Assembly: GCF_020740795.1 (NCBI RefSeq)
Contig: NC_067282.1
Span: 164,726,274-164,790,273, forward strand
Source of the DNA: Apus apus
Lineage: Eukaryota > Chordata > Aves > Apodiformes > Apodidae
DNA: 64,000 nucleotides
Direction of reading: 5' to 3'
Shown: positions 10,761 through 26,900 of the stretch, in pieces
How the letters are laid out: every line of letters begins with the position of its first letter
How positions within the stretch are numbered: the first letter of the stretch is position 1
Notes under the pieces: generated by a model
Seen by the model: only the letters and a program-made list of their open reading frames with translations
Database searches by the model: none
Told to the model about the DNA's origin: nothing
Position numbers and translations under genes: made by a program

Positions 10761-13700
10761 ACAAAGCAGACAATGACATAGAAATGTTGCCCTGTCATGA
10801 AGGCTTGAGAGTTCCTTCAGTCGTCACACACCTTTGTGTGCTTTGAAGCTTGTGCCGAGTGCTGCCCTTTATTACAGTGAAATATTTTTGCAAGACCCAG
10901 CAGGGATGCGACTGTATATATTATAAACAGGAAGTTTTAGAGATTAAAGGAGAGACATGAAACAATACACCTGGGTTTTTAAGAGAGTCATAGATACATT
11001 TTTGTGTATAGTTTGTTTATGTCACAAAAGAAAGCTTCCAATAGGTTAATCATGTTTCATTTTTAATAAAACATGACATTTTTATCTTAACAAAAAGGAG
11101 AAAGAAGTCAATGGGGCCAATGGGTTTTGTTTCTAATTTTCAATAAAATATATAATTTCACCAAAATTAAAAAATTATCATATTTTAAAACAGAAATAAA
11201 TTACCTGCTTTAGCCTAACAGTTACAGAGTCATTAACAAGTGCAGCTTTAAAGACACAAATAATGCTAATTGAAACTGCTACTACTCATTTTATTATGTG
11301 AAGCCTCTTTTGCTTAACCCTCCAATCTTCCTAGACTGTGCTTTGTGACACCCTCTGAGCATGCTACAGAAGGTGGGTTTAGACCAAAATAAAATGTAGA
11401 AATGGATGGCTTCCCTCAGGTAAAAAGTTCTACCACCATTTCTTCTAGCCCTTTCTCTTCCTTGCTCCCCAGCTAGACTGGAAAAGAAGGTCAAGGAAAA
11501 CACTCAACCTCTCCAACCACAGACAAAGACAAAACCCTGTATCCACACAGTACTTGTGAAGTTACTTACTGCAAACTCATACATGTTATAAAGCCACATT
11601 GTGTTTAAGGTATTTTCTAAGAATGATTTTTATTACTGTTGGACCTCAGAAGCTGACATTCATTTCAAGAGATTTTTTGCTTTCTTTTAACCTCTCACTA
11701 CCTATGGGCTGGTCCTATGGACTGGCGGCTCATCTGCAGCTGGGCTGCATCTCCCAGCTTGGTTTCATCTGCTCCATGCGGTCCAAAAACATCCAAACTG
11801 CAAAAAGCAGCACAAGAAGTGAGCTCTTGATCCAAATTAACACACCAAGGTACTCAGACTCACAGACTGTGAACTATTATATGGGCACCTATCTTACAGT
11901 AAGTCGCAGAGGCTACTCAACATGTTACCTTTTCTTAAATCTACTCTTAGAGGACACTGCTTAGGTTGCTCTCAAGCTGAGATGCACCCAAGCATTAGAG
12001 CTTCAACTTTCCATTACCAGTCTCTGTGTTATCTTACTTTCAAGCTAAGGCTGGTTTAGGAACTGTTTCAAACTCTTCTGAGGAGTCTGATCTGGGATTC
12101 CTCAGTTCCTCAAGACCGTATTTCACACCATGATTCATAAGCAGCTTCACAAAAAGAATATTTCCATTTATATTAAAGCACTATTTTTTTTTTTTTACAG
12201 AAACTATCAAAAGCAGCCTTTTTTTTTTCCTCTTCTTTTTTGTTTGTTTGTTTTTACAATTTTTCTATAACAAATTTGAGGAAATATTTGCTGCACGTTA
12301 GTATTTCACAGTTGTCTGATTTCTAATATTTATAAAGTAAGCCACCCCTCATCAGCTGCAAAGGGACTTTGTGTCAGAGCAATAGGCTTTGTTAGGTCTG
12401 GATATCTCTTCTCAGGGCAGGCTAGGAAACAGCACAATCTCAAGGACATGAAGGATGTTAGCTAATAAGGAAAAAGAACTATTCAGCCAAGTACACTGAA
12501 TTGCAACTCAGAGGACTATATTAAGAAATGGATTTTTTAAAAAATTAATCAAGCTATATCAAGGCAGTGACACACTATCTACACAAGTAGCAGAATACTC
12601 ATAGACTGAAAACATGCATTAGAATATGATCAGTTTTGTAAGAAAACAAACACAATACAGGACACACTGGTCCATACTTAAAAAAAATGTGGTATTACAT
12701 TTTTAAGCTACAGATTTTTCTTAAAAGAAAAAATGTCAATGTTAATTGACTTTTCAATGTTAATACATTTTATATTACAGTCAACATTTTGTGCCCAAAA
12801 CTTTTCAGCATAACATTTGAGAGGACTTTATTTTATATACAGGTTAGGTAGTTTATCAGGATTATAAACAATGGGTGAGAAAATAACCACCTTCAGCACC
12901 ACGGGTACAAGATCACCCTGGTTTGGAACTGGATCCATTGTCATTGTTAACAAAACATGGTACTTTCTAGAGCTCACACTCCAGCCTTCATTAAACTGGT
13001 ATTTTCAATGACAAATTCAAATGAGGCTACATTTCAATGTGCACATCTGGTCTTCCTAAGGATTAGCACCAGCGAAATTAACGAAAGAGCTGGGCAATAC
13101 GAGGTTAGTGGCATTTCTTCTTTTCCAAGAATCACCTCCACAGCTGCTCAAGAACCTCACTAGGGGCTTGAAGATCAATTTGTTACTGTATCTATGTGGA
13201 AGAGTGTCTCTGACCAGAGCAGATGGCCAATGACACAGGCTTGACTGACACCCCTGCAGAAGCAGGGCATTAGGAAAGGAAACCTTTTTCTGAACAGGTT
13301 TTCCCTGTACACCTTCAAATTTCACGTTAGTTACATTTCACCAGTGAAGTTAAGCCCTCTAGTGGGTGATGAGTAAGTAACCATTCAAAAGAAAAATCTT
13401 CAGCCACCCAGGCAGACACCAGCCTGATTCCATGAACATTTCTCATTTAGAAAGCAAGTCTGTGGGGATTACATCACTCTACAGGATTAATGGGGCATTT
13501 TTATAGGATCAGAGTTCAGCTCAGAAAACATTTTTATTATACCAAGAGCCTTTTGGTTGAAGAAATGACACGCAGATAGCATCTCTGGATATATTGGTAG
13601 CAATGCAACTTTTATTTTCAGCTTTTCCATAAAAGAACAACAAATCAAAACTCCCCAATTGTTATAAGCCATTCTCTGGGCAGAAAAACTGATACATTAG

Positions 13701-15957
13701 GTTTCCGGGTAACGGTGAAATCCACCCTTAGGGTGACTGGCATCAGGTATTGCCTCTCGCCCTGCCTCCTTGAGTTTCACACCACAGTAACTTTGCGTCT
13801 TCCATTTTTCCCTGCATTCAACCAGCTATGCAAGGATCAGTTTTGGACACACCACGGCACAGGATATGCGTGTGCCAACTGGCAGGCCAGTCCACATTTC
13901 CTGAGCAATGACTGAGCCATTGCTTTCAGTCACCACATGAGCCAAACAACTAAAATGCTTATTTTTCCTCAGCTGAAGCTAATTAACATCTACCAGGATG
14001 CCAGTTTTCACAAAACTCATAGAAATTCAAGCAATCACATTTGAAGTTAACCCTACATAGCATCTTTTCCTTAGAAAGCCAGGCTAGAATGCAAGAACAT
14101 AGCAGGTTTTGGCAGCCCAAGAGCTAGAATAATTTGTGAGCAACTCTGCTACAGGGCAGAAACTCTGAATAACTCATTGGACCAGAAATGGGGCAAATCT
14201 GAGGGTGCAGAAAAGGGGAACTGGGGATTGCAAACTATGCATCTTGCCCAAAAGACAAGTGTCTGGAATTGAGCATCTCATTCACTCAGTGTAAGACAAA
14301 AAATCCTGGCATGTAAATTGGTGATAGAATATACAACAGTCCCCTTCAATGGGAGTGAGGAGTCTGGATAAGTGTTCTACTTCTATTCAGGTCATGTAAC
14401 GCAGAATTTTGAGGTAGATGCTAAAACGGAAGATGGATGGAGAATTCCTTTCCAGAAGGAATTTGTTCAAGTTAAACACACTTAATTTGTGAATAACTAC
14501 ACTTCAGTGAGGATGCCTTAAATGCCTTTCTACAGAACAAGCAAAAAGACATAATAACAAATATTAACATTTATAAAAAGTCACAAGCACCATCTTTCCT
14601 AAGCCAGAGGAAACAGGCAAAATTGTACTATCCTTTCCAATTCCCCCAAGGAAGCTGATTTAACTTTTTGTTGAATGAGTGCACTAAAATGACCTATCAT
14701 TAAAAAACTGAGAGAAGAAATACCATATTAATGGAAAGACCAACAAAAATCTCAAGTATCAAGGTGCTCCTTGATACACTCATAGTATTGGCCAGCCAGT
14801 TTGACACAAAACCACCAGGCTTAGAGAGCAACCCAGCAGAAGCTAGGCTTTCAGTTGCTTAGTATCTAATGCTTCTTCCAGTCCTTCTCCAAACTGGCTT
14901 TCAAACATTGGAAACAAAATTCCAGGGCTGTGCCCATGCCTGTTGGGTCAGCATGCATCCAAGGCCTCAATCAACTACTTGCAACTCTTCCAAGGGGCAG
15001 ACATTAGATTTTCCAGCACTGTTGGAATTAGTCTTTCTTTTGTTGGTACATCCTACATCTTACTTGGAACTTTACTCTTTTGTCCCAAGCAGATCACCTT
15101 CAATTCCAATGGATGGAACTGGAACTTCTCCAACATCTTTTCATATTTAATACACACACTCTAGCTAGTGTGCCAACTGTACTTGTAACCCCAAATCACT
15201 TCTGTTTTACATTTACAAAATATTATATTGAAACAGAATGCAATACGGAGTTTGTTATTTTAAAAAAAAAGTTTCCTACAATTAGACTAGTCCAGAACTC
15301 CGTCTCTGTATTATCTGGTATGGCAAGAGTTCAACAGACCTCCCTCCCTTACTCCCAGAATTAACTTTGGCTTTGACAGTGAACTTTAAATACAAACATT
15401 AGCACAGCTGCCTGAATACCCACTACATACATCACTGTGCCGAGTTACACCCTCAAGGGGTTCCTTGCCACTAACCACTGAGGAGGTACCAAAAGAAGCA
15501 ATTAATGCAGGCAGACAATACTCATTGCTCTAGCATATTCTACAGCGGTGTTTGGAACTTGACTGTGTGGTGTTTCAGGGGAACACACAAGGAACACAGA
15601 AGTCCTTTGGAAGCAAACAAACTGCCAGCGCGGAGGTGCGTGCAGAGCTGCTGCACGCTGCCCTGCGCTAGGGCTGCACACTAGAGCAAGGCACCCAAGT
15701 TACCAGCCACTGGTCGGATTCACACTTATACTCCTGATGAACTCGACTCTGTAAGCAGGCTGAGAAGGACACTTTCACACAGAATACTCACCTAGGCTGC
15801 TAACACCAGGAAGAGTGGCCAGCCAGGCACTGAAAAAGGTCCCTATTTGTTTAGATTTACCAAAAAAGCAAAGAGTGAACTCTGCTTTAAGGAACTGCTA
15901 CACTGCTGCAGGTATCACAAAACATAGGCTGTAAGCCTTCTGTATGTTCTGCTAACA
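10761..15957. other. Intergenic region between OTOGL and RPS16
   Basis: No coding exon is supported here. The left part is AT-rich, with a T-rich tract at 12184-12257. From about 12.6 to 15.8 kb the minus strand looks like long untranslated or conserved non-coding sequence: no recognised CR1, even composition, and stop codons in all frames. I cannot assign it to a gene. Confidence 0.5.
12184..12257. repeat. T-rich low-complexity tract
   Basis: This tract is a run of 13 T, a second run of 10 T, and a TTTG-type stretch (TTTTTTGTTTGTTTGTTTTT). On the minus strand it reads as A-rich. It could be the decayed tail of a retrocopy, but no AATAAA signal sits at the expected distance. Confidence 0.7.
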
Positions 15958-16082
15958 GGATCACAGGATTATTCAGCTTGGAAAAGACCTTTAAGATCAT
16001 CAAGTCGAACCTAACTCTACCAAGTCCAGTGCTAAACTGTGTCCCCAAGCACCACATCTGTATCTAACCACCCATTCATCAA
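15958..16082 (-). mobile_element. CR1 LINE fragment
   Basis: Reading on the plus strand, ATCACAGGATTATTCAGCTT is followed by GGAAAAGACCTTTAAGATCATCAAGTCGAACC and CTAAACTGTGTCCCCAAGCACCACATCT. This is the reverse complement of an avian CR1 3' region, the same subfamily type as the copy at 46.06 kb. It stops abruptly after AACCACCCATTC and abuts a second CR1 fragment. It lies about 220 bp beyond the RPS16 poly(A) site. Confidence 0.85.
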
Positions 16083-16172
16083 CAGAATCACAGAATATGC
16101 TGAGTTACAAGGGACCCATCATCAAGTCCAACTTCCGTCCTTGACAGGACAGACCCCAAGACTCTGCCTACT
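16083..16172 (-). mobile_element. Second CR1 LINE fragment, different subfamily
   Basis: AGAATCACAGAATATGCTGA, then AAGGGACCCATCATCAAGTC and GACAGGACAGACCCCAAGA match the reverse complement of a different CR1 subfamily tail (CCAACTCC...CCTGCACAGGACACCCCAAGA type). It directly abuts the previous fragment in the same orientation. This suggests two successive insertions near one site, or an insertion into the A-rich end of the other. Confidence 0.75.
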
Positions 16173-16304
16173 GAGACTGACTTAGTAGGAAGGCATAAAA
16201 GCAAACTGCAAACAGCCCTCCCATCTTACTTTAATATTGATCAACTCACTGATCAATCTTATAACACAGTGAAAAATGAGCTTATGCACACAGAAAACCA
16301 GGAA

Positions 16305-19552
<3,248 letters not shown>

Positions 19553-19559
<7 letters not shown>

Positions 19560-19632
19560 ACCGAACGGGGCTTCCCAGGCTCTGCTCAGGGGCAGCGGAG
19601 CCGCAAACAGCAGCGTCCGTCTTCCGGCAGCG
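19553..19632 (-). promoter_or_regulatory. RPS16: RPS16 core promoter
   Basis: The sequence from the TOP start to about 70 bases upstream has no TATA box at the usual distance. It holds a GCCGGAAGAC motif on the minus strand (core about 19621-19628), an ETS/GABP-type site often found in ribosomal protein promoters. It lies within a CpG island. Function is inferred. Confidence 0.55.
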
Positions 19633-19760
19633 CGACAGTGCGCCCAGCCGCTCCTCCCTCGCCCGGCCGCGCTTTCCGGCAGCCGGGAGGGGCCGGGGCG
19701 CGCGAGCTTTCCGTTAGCCGCCGCGCCGGGCGGCGGGGGGAGGGTCCGCCAGGCCCTCCC

Positions 19761-19841
19761 GGCGGGCGGCGGTTGGCGGGTGGCGGTTGGCGGTTGGCGG
19801 GCGGCGGGCGGCGGGTGGCGGTTGGCGGGCGGCGGGTGGCA
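19761..19841. repeat. G-rich minisatellite upstream of RPS16
   Basis: About 80 bases of tandem GGCGGGT/GGCGGTT-type 6-7-bp units, about 200 bases upstream of the TOP start. The plus strand has many GGG and GG runs with short loops, so G-quadruplex formation is possible. The copy number is likely to vary between individuals. Confidence 0.85.
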
Positions 19842-20340
19842 CCTCCCGCCGGCAGGAGGGCCCGGGTTCTGCCGCCGGCCGGGAGGCTCGGGAGGCTTTA
19901 GGGAGGGGAAACGGGGCAGAGCGGGCCGCTTGTAAGGCTCCGCCAGCGGCTCGGCCTCGGCACGGTGCTGTGGGGGCACCCTGTCCTCGTCCCTCCCGCT
20001 CGCCCGCGCCGGTTTGCTAAGAGCTGTTTCCGTCGCACTCAGAATCCCCGCACGTCCTGCTCCTGCTGCGGGGGCTGGAGTCCTGCCGGGCGCCGTGAGC
20101 GCTGGGCAGCGGGCGCCGCCCCAGAAGCAGCTGCTGTCTCCTGAAGCTTCTGCGCTGGCCTGGCGCTGCCGGTGCGGAACCTCCCGCCCAGGGTTCCCGC
20201 CGCTCCGCGGGAGGAGCGCGGCCCTCCCGCCCGGGTCACCGGGACGGCGCCTCGGGAGAAGCGCGGCCCGCGCTCGAACGGGCGAGGTTGGAATGGGGAA
20301 GGAGGGTAGGTCACTTGCTGTGCGGGCTCTGGCATGGATT

Positions 20341-23300
20341 GCGGCAGCTTGAACAACTTCTGGAGAGGGACAGAACGGATGCCTGGCCTGCGAGAGGGCT
20401 TTTCTTAAACGTCTCTGCTGACACCAGAGCGTGCCATCTTTTAGGCGTCCCGGTCCCAAGCACAACCCATTCTTCTCCAAAGAGAGCACAAAGATGCCTT
20501 CCCCAGAAGGCTTACAGTCACTCCGGGCTCCCTCGAGATGCAGCAATACAAACATAGCTTTTGGGTTTTAAAGATTAGTGAACAGCTGGAGAAGATGAAC
20601 CATTAAACCCTGTCTTCCATTCTAGCATCGCACACTGAGGCAAGCTCAAGCAATTCTTTATACCCACTTAAACAGGGACCTTTATGTTTAGGATCAGATC
20701 AAGGAGTGCTTAGATTTAGGGCATCCTGGAAGCACCATCAGTTTGAACTTTTATCTCAGTTTTCCTTGTTTTATATCTGTCATAAAACATGGAATTTACA
20801 TCACTTACAGACAGAAAATACTTTACTTTTAAGGTTTGGTATTTAGTATGCAAAATTGTCCAGAGGACAAAAACAGAATTTATCGATTAAGCAAGATCAT
20901 GCTGCTTGGAGATTTAAATTACTATGATTAATTAGAAAGCTGACTGCTCAAAAGAAACAATCAGTTCCTTTGTCTTTGGACAGGGTTTTAAATACTGAAC
21001 ATTAGTCATCAGTCATGTGAGGATTTAAACAAGCACTTAGCTTTATGCAATTTGAGTGATTAGTTCTATTCAAGTGAATAGTACTGTGCAGAGCGTGTAA
21101 GATTTAGCACATCTCAAACCCCCAATTGTACAAAGCTTGAACATGTGACCCAAAAAGTGATTGTATTTTTTTTAAGGCTGTTTCCTAAGGAACAGTGTTT
21201 ATGCAGTCACACTTGTTCATCATCCACAATTTCCCCATCACTTGGAAGAGGGGGAACGGTCACCAGCTTGTTGGCCAATTTCAGTTAGTTTTCACGTAAG
21301 AATGGAAATTTCAGAACCGATTTAGTTTGTACATATTTGGTGAAAATAGGTGGCTCCATATAAGGGAGATCTTTTACTTCCATAATCAAAGCAGGTGCAG
21401 GAGCTGGAATACTAAACATTACAAAGCCTTTATTTAGGCAAAAAAGAGAAAATACCTAATTAACCCAGTTAGACAAAAAGATTCAACTAAGACTTAGGAT
21501 CAACCCAAAGGTGGGCCATTAGTAACTGAGTTTTGTCAGGTGTTCAGGGCACTTTTAAAAGAAAAGAGAGCAAACCTACATCTGTTGTGTGCATTATCTG
21601 AGGCCTGGTAATGAGGATCCATGTTTTAGTACCAAATATTCCATTAAGTAGGGAGTTTTCAAATGTCTGCTTGTATAAAGCTTAGGTTTTGGGAGCATGC
21701 TTTCTTAGGTCCTGCAAAATTTATCCTCTTTTGGGTGTCCATTTGCTGCACAATCTTGCTGGAACTGAAAACATTCATCTTAGAAGAGCCTGTGTACAAA
21801 ACCAGTGATACACATACACATTTACATCTTTCTGTTTTCTGATAGCAAAACAGGAAGCTAAGTAACATGTATTAATAGCGTTGCCTGGAAGATAAGGTTA
21901 CACGCTTTGTGCTGCTTGTTTCCTTTTCTTTTGGGCATAAAAATGGCAATAGAAGGCATTTAGAAACCACCCACCACAGAAAATAGGCTGTAACATGGGA
22001 TGAAAGAATCAGATTGTAAATATCACCATATAGAAATGAGATGAAAATAAAGACACCAGAATGAGGAAAAAAACTTCAGGTAAGATTATTACTATTAAGA
22101 TTATTACTATTACTAAGAAAAGTCCAAGCACTAACAATATGCCTACTTGCTTTTACTCAGCACAGAATGCTCTAGAATGGTAATTTATCTCTGATTTATT
22201 TCAAAAAGAGTAACATAGTGAGAATCTCCAAGCACCACCAATAGGCTCATGTATTCACTTCCTTTTTACCTGTACAATAATTGCACCTGTGGAATGTAAG
22301 GCACTTGTTTGGCAGCCATTTTTTAATAATTTTTTTTAGCCTTTTGCATGGGTGTGAAGAGTTACACAACATGCAAAACAGTGAATAATCAGGCCCAGAG
22401 AAATCAAGGTGTATTTGCTGGTAAACCACTGTTACCAGAAAGAGCATTTCAAGAGAAAGCTGGCAGGTTTTACCCCATCTCAATAGGGCATTTTTATTAT
22501 TTCCTAACAGGAGGAAAAATATTTGGCTTTGAGTCTAAGTCCTTGATTTCACAGTGATTCTGTATTGTACTAACAGATGATCTCTTGCATATCTTTGTAC
22601 CGACAAGCATCTTAGAACTACTAAATCCTTTACAGGGGCATTTAGTGAGACTTTAAGGGATTGAGATCCTATTGCTGCCTAACCTCATCCACTGGAGCTG
22701 CTCTGGCCTCACTGCAGGCCATGGGGGAAGATGCTGCTGTGACCTATTCTCTTTCCACAGACCAGGCACACGCACTGCTGCTCTGCCAGTTTGCTGGAAA
22801 CAGCTAGGCTATGGCACTGGGTGTTCGTCCTGTATATAGGGGAACGTCTCCGGCTGCTTCCTCCCTTTGCAACAGGAGCACCAACCTTGTGTAGGTAACA
22901 TTTGTCCATGGGGAGGAGGGCAGGAGGGGAATGGCAGGAGGTGGGCAAAGGTTGGTAAGCTGGGGCAAGCTGAGCAGCATTGTTAAGTTTGAAACCAACA
23001 TGGAGCATATGGAAAACTGCAGTACGAAACCTGGGTGTCAGGACACTGCTCACCAGTACTGTCAGGCTAATGTAGTGCAAACAGTGAATTTTAAATGTAT
23101 ACTTACTTGTTACTTGAATGCTAACAGAAATTCTATTTGGTGTCTCTATGCATGCGTCAAATCTATATAATTTTGCTATTTATGTGTTTGTGGGGAGTTG
23201 GCAAGGTTTGTTTGTTTGGGGTTTTTTTCTGTGTTTTCACGTAGTTTGGAATTTAAAATAGCATGTGACTGGACTTTCATGTGAAATCATGATGTTGGTT

Positions 23301-23707
23301 CTCCACTTGAACCCTGTCGTCTTCCAAATCAAATTCATATGTAGGTTCAAAAGGTAAACATTCCAGGAGGACGGCATTTTAGCTTCCACTTAACAGAAGT
23401 ATGTAGCTACTGAGAGTGTAAGGCAACAAAGAGTAAAGGTCAGTATGTTAACAAGGCCAGGTGTAATGTGACTCTAAATTTCCTCCTGGAGAAAAAATGT
23501 TCTCCATGGAAAAACAGAGAATTAGTGAGATCATCTTTCTCTTATAATATCTGAAACATTACTAGAAAGGTGAGAGCCATGGCAAAATATGTTCAGTTAC
23601 TTCTATGTATGTTGTCATAGAAAATTTTTAAAAAATCATAATTGTAAAAGTAAGGGGCATTTAGAGGAAATACAAAGAAACATTTCCTCTACATAGTCTG
23701 TAATCAC
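20341..23707. other. Non-coding region right of the CpG island
   Basis: AT-rich sequence without a supported exon on either strand. It includes a 15-bp unit (AAGATTATTACTATT) duplicated in tandem at 22083-22112. A transcript divergent from RPS16 could begin in the CpG island and cross this region, but no spliced open frame is visible. Confidence 0.5.
22083..22112. repeat. 15-bp tandem duplication
   Basis: AAGATTATTACTATT occurs twice head to tail, with a further partial ACTA. It is a short local duplication with no apparent function. Confidence 0.8.
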
Positions 23708-23760
<53 letters not shown>

Positions 23761-23879
23761 TTATAACCATTTATGAATTTATAAATTATTATTAACAATT
23801 TATAAATTTATAAATTATAATAATAACAATTTATAACAATTTATAAATTTATAAATTATTATTAACAATTTATAAATTC

Positions 23880-23931
<52 letters not shown>
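23708..23931. repeat. Inverted AAT/ATT microsatellites with AT-rich loop
   Basis: An (ATA)n run at 23708-23760 faces its reverse complement, a (TTA)n run at 23882-23931, across 121 bases. The middle is built from imperfect copies of an AACAATTTATAAATTTATAA-like unit and is itself nearly free of G and C. The two arms (about 50 bases each) could pair into a long hairpin or cruciform. Confidence 0.9.
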
Positions 23932-26900
23932 GTTTATGTCTTCTACCAAAATGTCTCAATTTGCAATTGAATTACACATTGTAGGATTTTTTTTAGCAGA
24001 GTCGATAATTTTAACCAAAGAAAAGATGTGTTGATATTTCATTCATGATAAACAAAGCACATTCCCTACAGTTTTACTTCAGAGAGCAAAATCATCTCTA
24101 TGTGCTGCAGGAGGTTTCTGTCTTGTACAGATTTATACATTTTGAAAATCAGTGGACTCCTTCACTGAAAAGTAAGAAGTATTTCAGGAAAGAAGACACT
24201 GACGTGCTTTATGCCAGCTCTTACAATCTGAAAGATCTGAGTTACCAGAATGTAGTTCTCATATTACATTTTGCAACTGATGCATGTTTGATGATAAAGT
24301 GTAATTAGCTAATGGATCCTATTATTTCTGATGCTTGCTTTTCACAGATCGTATTAATCCAGGCAGCAGCTGAAGTTTTCTAAACTCAATTAGTGCAAGA
24401 ATGCTATGACCAATGGAAAAATGTTTGAAGCATGCCAGAAAACAAATCTTCCCAGCTCTTGGAAGTATGTTCTGAAAACAAATAAGGATCACACAAGATT
24501 TTCATGTTAATAAATATTGTTTTCCTAAGAAAATATTTAAAATCTAAACCAAATTTTTTTTGTTTAATCATCCTTCTCTAAGGAAGCTCTACAACGTAAG
24601 CTCTGAAACAAGGATATGGATTATCCTGATTGGTGTGAATGCTGACTCCTTTTTGCAGATTATAAATTTTAATGTCACACTGAGATTGAAAACATGCCAG
24701 TTTTTTATGTATAAATTGACACAGGCATATTCACACTGGAATTCATTACGTGTAAATAGAAATACAACAGGTCACTTAGGATCCACTCAGCATTGCTACT
24801 TGGACATTAATTAGTTTTGAATGAATAGGATAGCTCTTTCAGTACAATAAACAGAAGAAATACAGAGCCCATCTTGAATATGAGCATATTGACAGACATG
24901 AAGGCTCATTTGTTTAGCTCTGTTACCTGACTTGCTGGAATCTGATAAAATATAGTGACTTTAATTTACAACATGCATCCTATTTACAATGGGTGGAAAT
25001 GCATTTATTCAGTTAACATAGTTTAGCTGGAAAGTGATAATGTATAACTACTTATCTTAGAATCTGTTCATATATTAAAGGATAAAAGCTAAAAATCTAG
25101 GACTTAGGTTTGGACTATGACTTCATCTATGTTCAACCTCACTTGCAGTGTACAAGGCTTTAGTGAAATTTATTGACAGGGAATTAGAATTACTTTCAAT
25201 TCTTCTATACATCCAGAGAAGCTGCTCTTAAGTATGTGTGCACGAGCTCATACACCCACGCTTTTATAAGTCAAGAGGAATCAAAGTTGCAAGAAGCTGA
25301 CCAGGCAACAACCCAGTACGCCGAAGCTACACAAATAAGCTAACAAGTAAATAGAATCATGTACATGAAACTATTTTTTTAGAACAGAACGGCATCTCCA
25401 AGCTTCCTGCTGTATTTTGCTGCCCCTGGAGGCTGCTTCTCGGTTTAGTTCCCTTTTTTAGAAACTAAACACAGCATGGTCCAGTGGGATCCAGCTGCCC
25501 TCTCTCAGCTTCCCTGCAGAGAGAGGAGTTGTCCTGGTCCTTAGCTTCCACAGGCCTCTTGGGATGCTTTCTGCTTTTCTATGTTAAAGAATTTTGGGGA
25601 AGAGTGACCATAGAAATTGACACCTATTTGGCACATCTCTCAAATAGGGGCTTCTTGCCTCAGCTGATTTATGTATGTTCAGATTACAAATATGGTATCA
25701 CACTCCTTAATCTGTAAATCTACATTTCTCTTTAAATCACAATTTTGAAGTAATGCATCCAGAAAGATGCTATCTTCTAGGTAGACAAAGAGGTGTGATT
25801 ATTGTTATTGACTGCAAAAATAGACTACTAGTTATGCATACACTTCATTTGCTGAAACATCAACTGTGGCTTAGAGCAGAAAGAGATAGGTTTCTGCAAA
25901 GTTATATTAATCTCTACTGAGGTCATTTCTATTTCTGATTTTGAATCTGTTTGTTGTTTCAAGTGAAACATTTTCCATTGCCTGTGGTAGGAGGGCAGAT
26001 AAGGCAGAAGTATCAGAGCTCGTGAACTGCTGTGTACTTACTGACCTACCAGAGAACTGAGACATTTTCTCCAGAAACTGGAGCAGCTGAACTTTGAAGG
26101 AGAATGAACCCTTTTGGCAATGCTTTATAAAGGCTCTGTATAGAAAATCTTGCGTTTATGAAGCAAAGAGAGCGAGCAGAAATATAGAGACTGTTCCGCT
26201 TGTAGCGTAAGGGAAAAATAATGTATGTTTGTTCACACAGGGCTGAATACAGATAGAATATCCGGATGCTGTGTGCTGCCAGAAATTGTGGAGCCATTGG
26301 ATGCAGCAGAGTCCCTGTCTGTTATAGGACTAACAAAGTGGTTGTTACCTGTTACCAGCTGCACCTCTTGAGCTCAGACAGAGGTCAGTTCTCAGTGCCT
26401 CGGTACATGTTAGCAGCTAATGCATTTTAAAGTCCACCCTCACCTAGCCTTTTGTTCAGGGACAGTGGTGAAGAAATCATAGGGTCTGGTATCTCCAAAT
26501 GGCTCTTTGTAGTTCCTTCCCCCACTGTTCCCAAGAGAATCTAGCCCATAATATCTACCCACTAGGAGATCTACACACAGTTCACAGAAACACAAACACA
26601 TGCAGCATTACAACACACGTATTAAAATGGCATTTTTTTAGAAGATCAAAACGGATAGAAAAAATAAAGTGCTGTGGGAAAGCTTTTACCAAATAAAAAT
26701 GTCTGTGGAGGCTTGATCATATGTGGGCCTGTGAATAACACTCAGGAGACTATAAACTTTAGACAAACCAGATGGTTAAACAGCAAACCAGATGGTTTTA
26801 TTTATGCAGACAAAGTTCACATTTAGTGAGGTACTTTGTTCTTCTAGAGAAGGTCTCACACACAAAGTAAAATAATTCTATATGTGTCCTGTGATGATGG

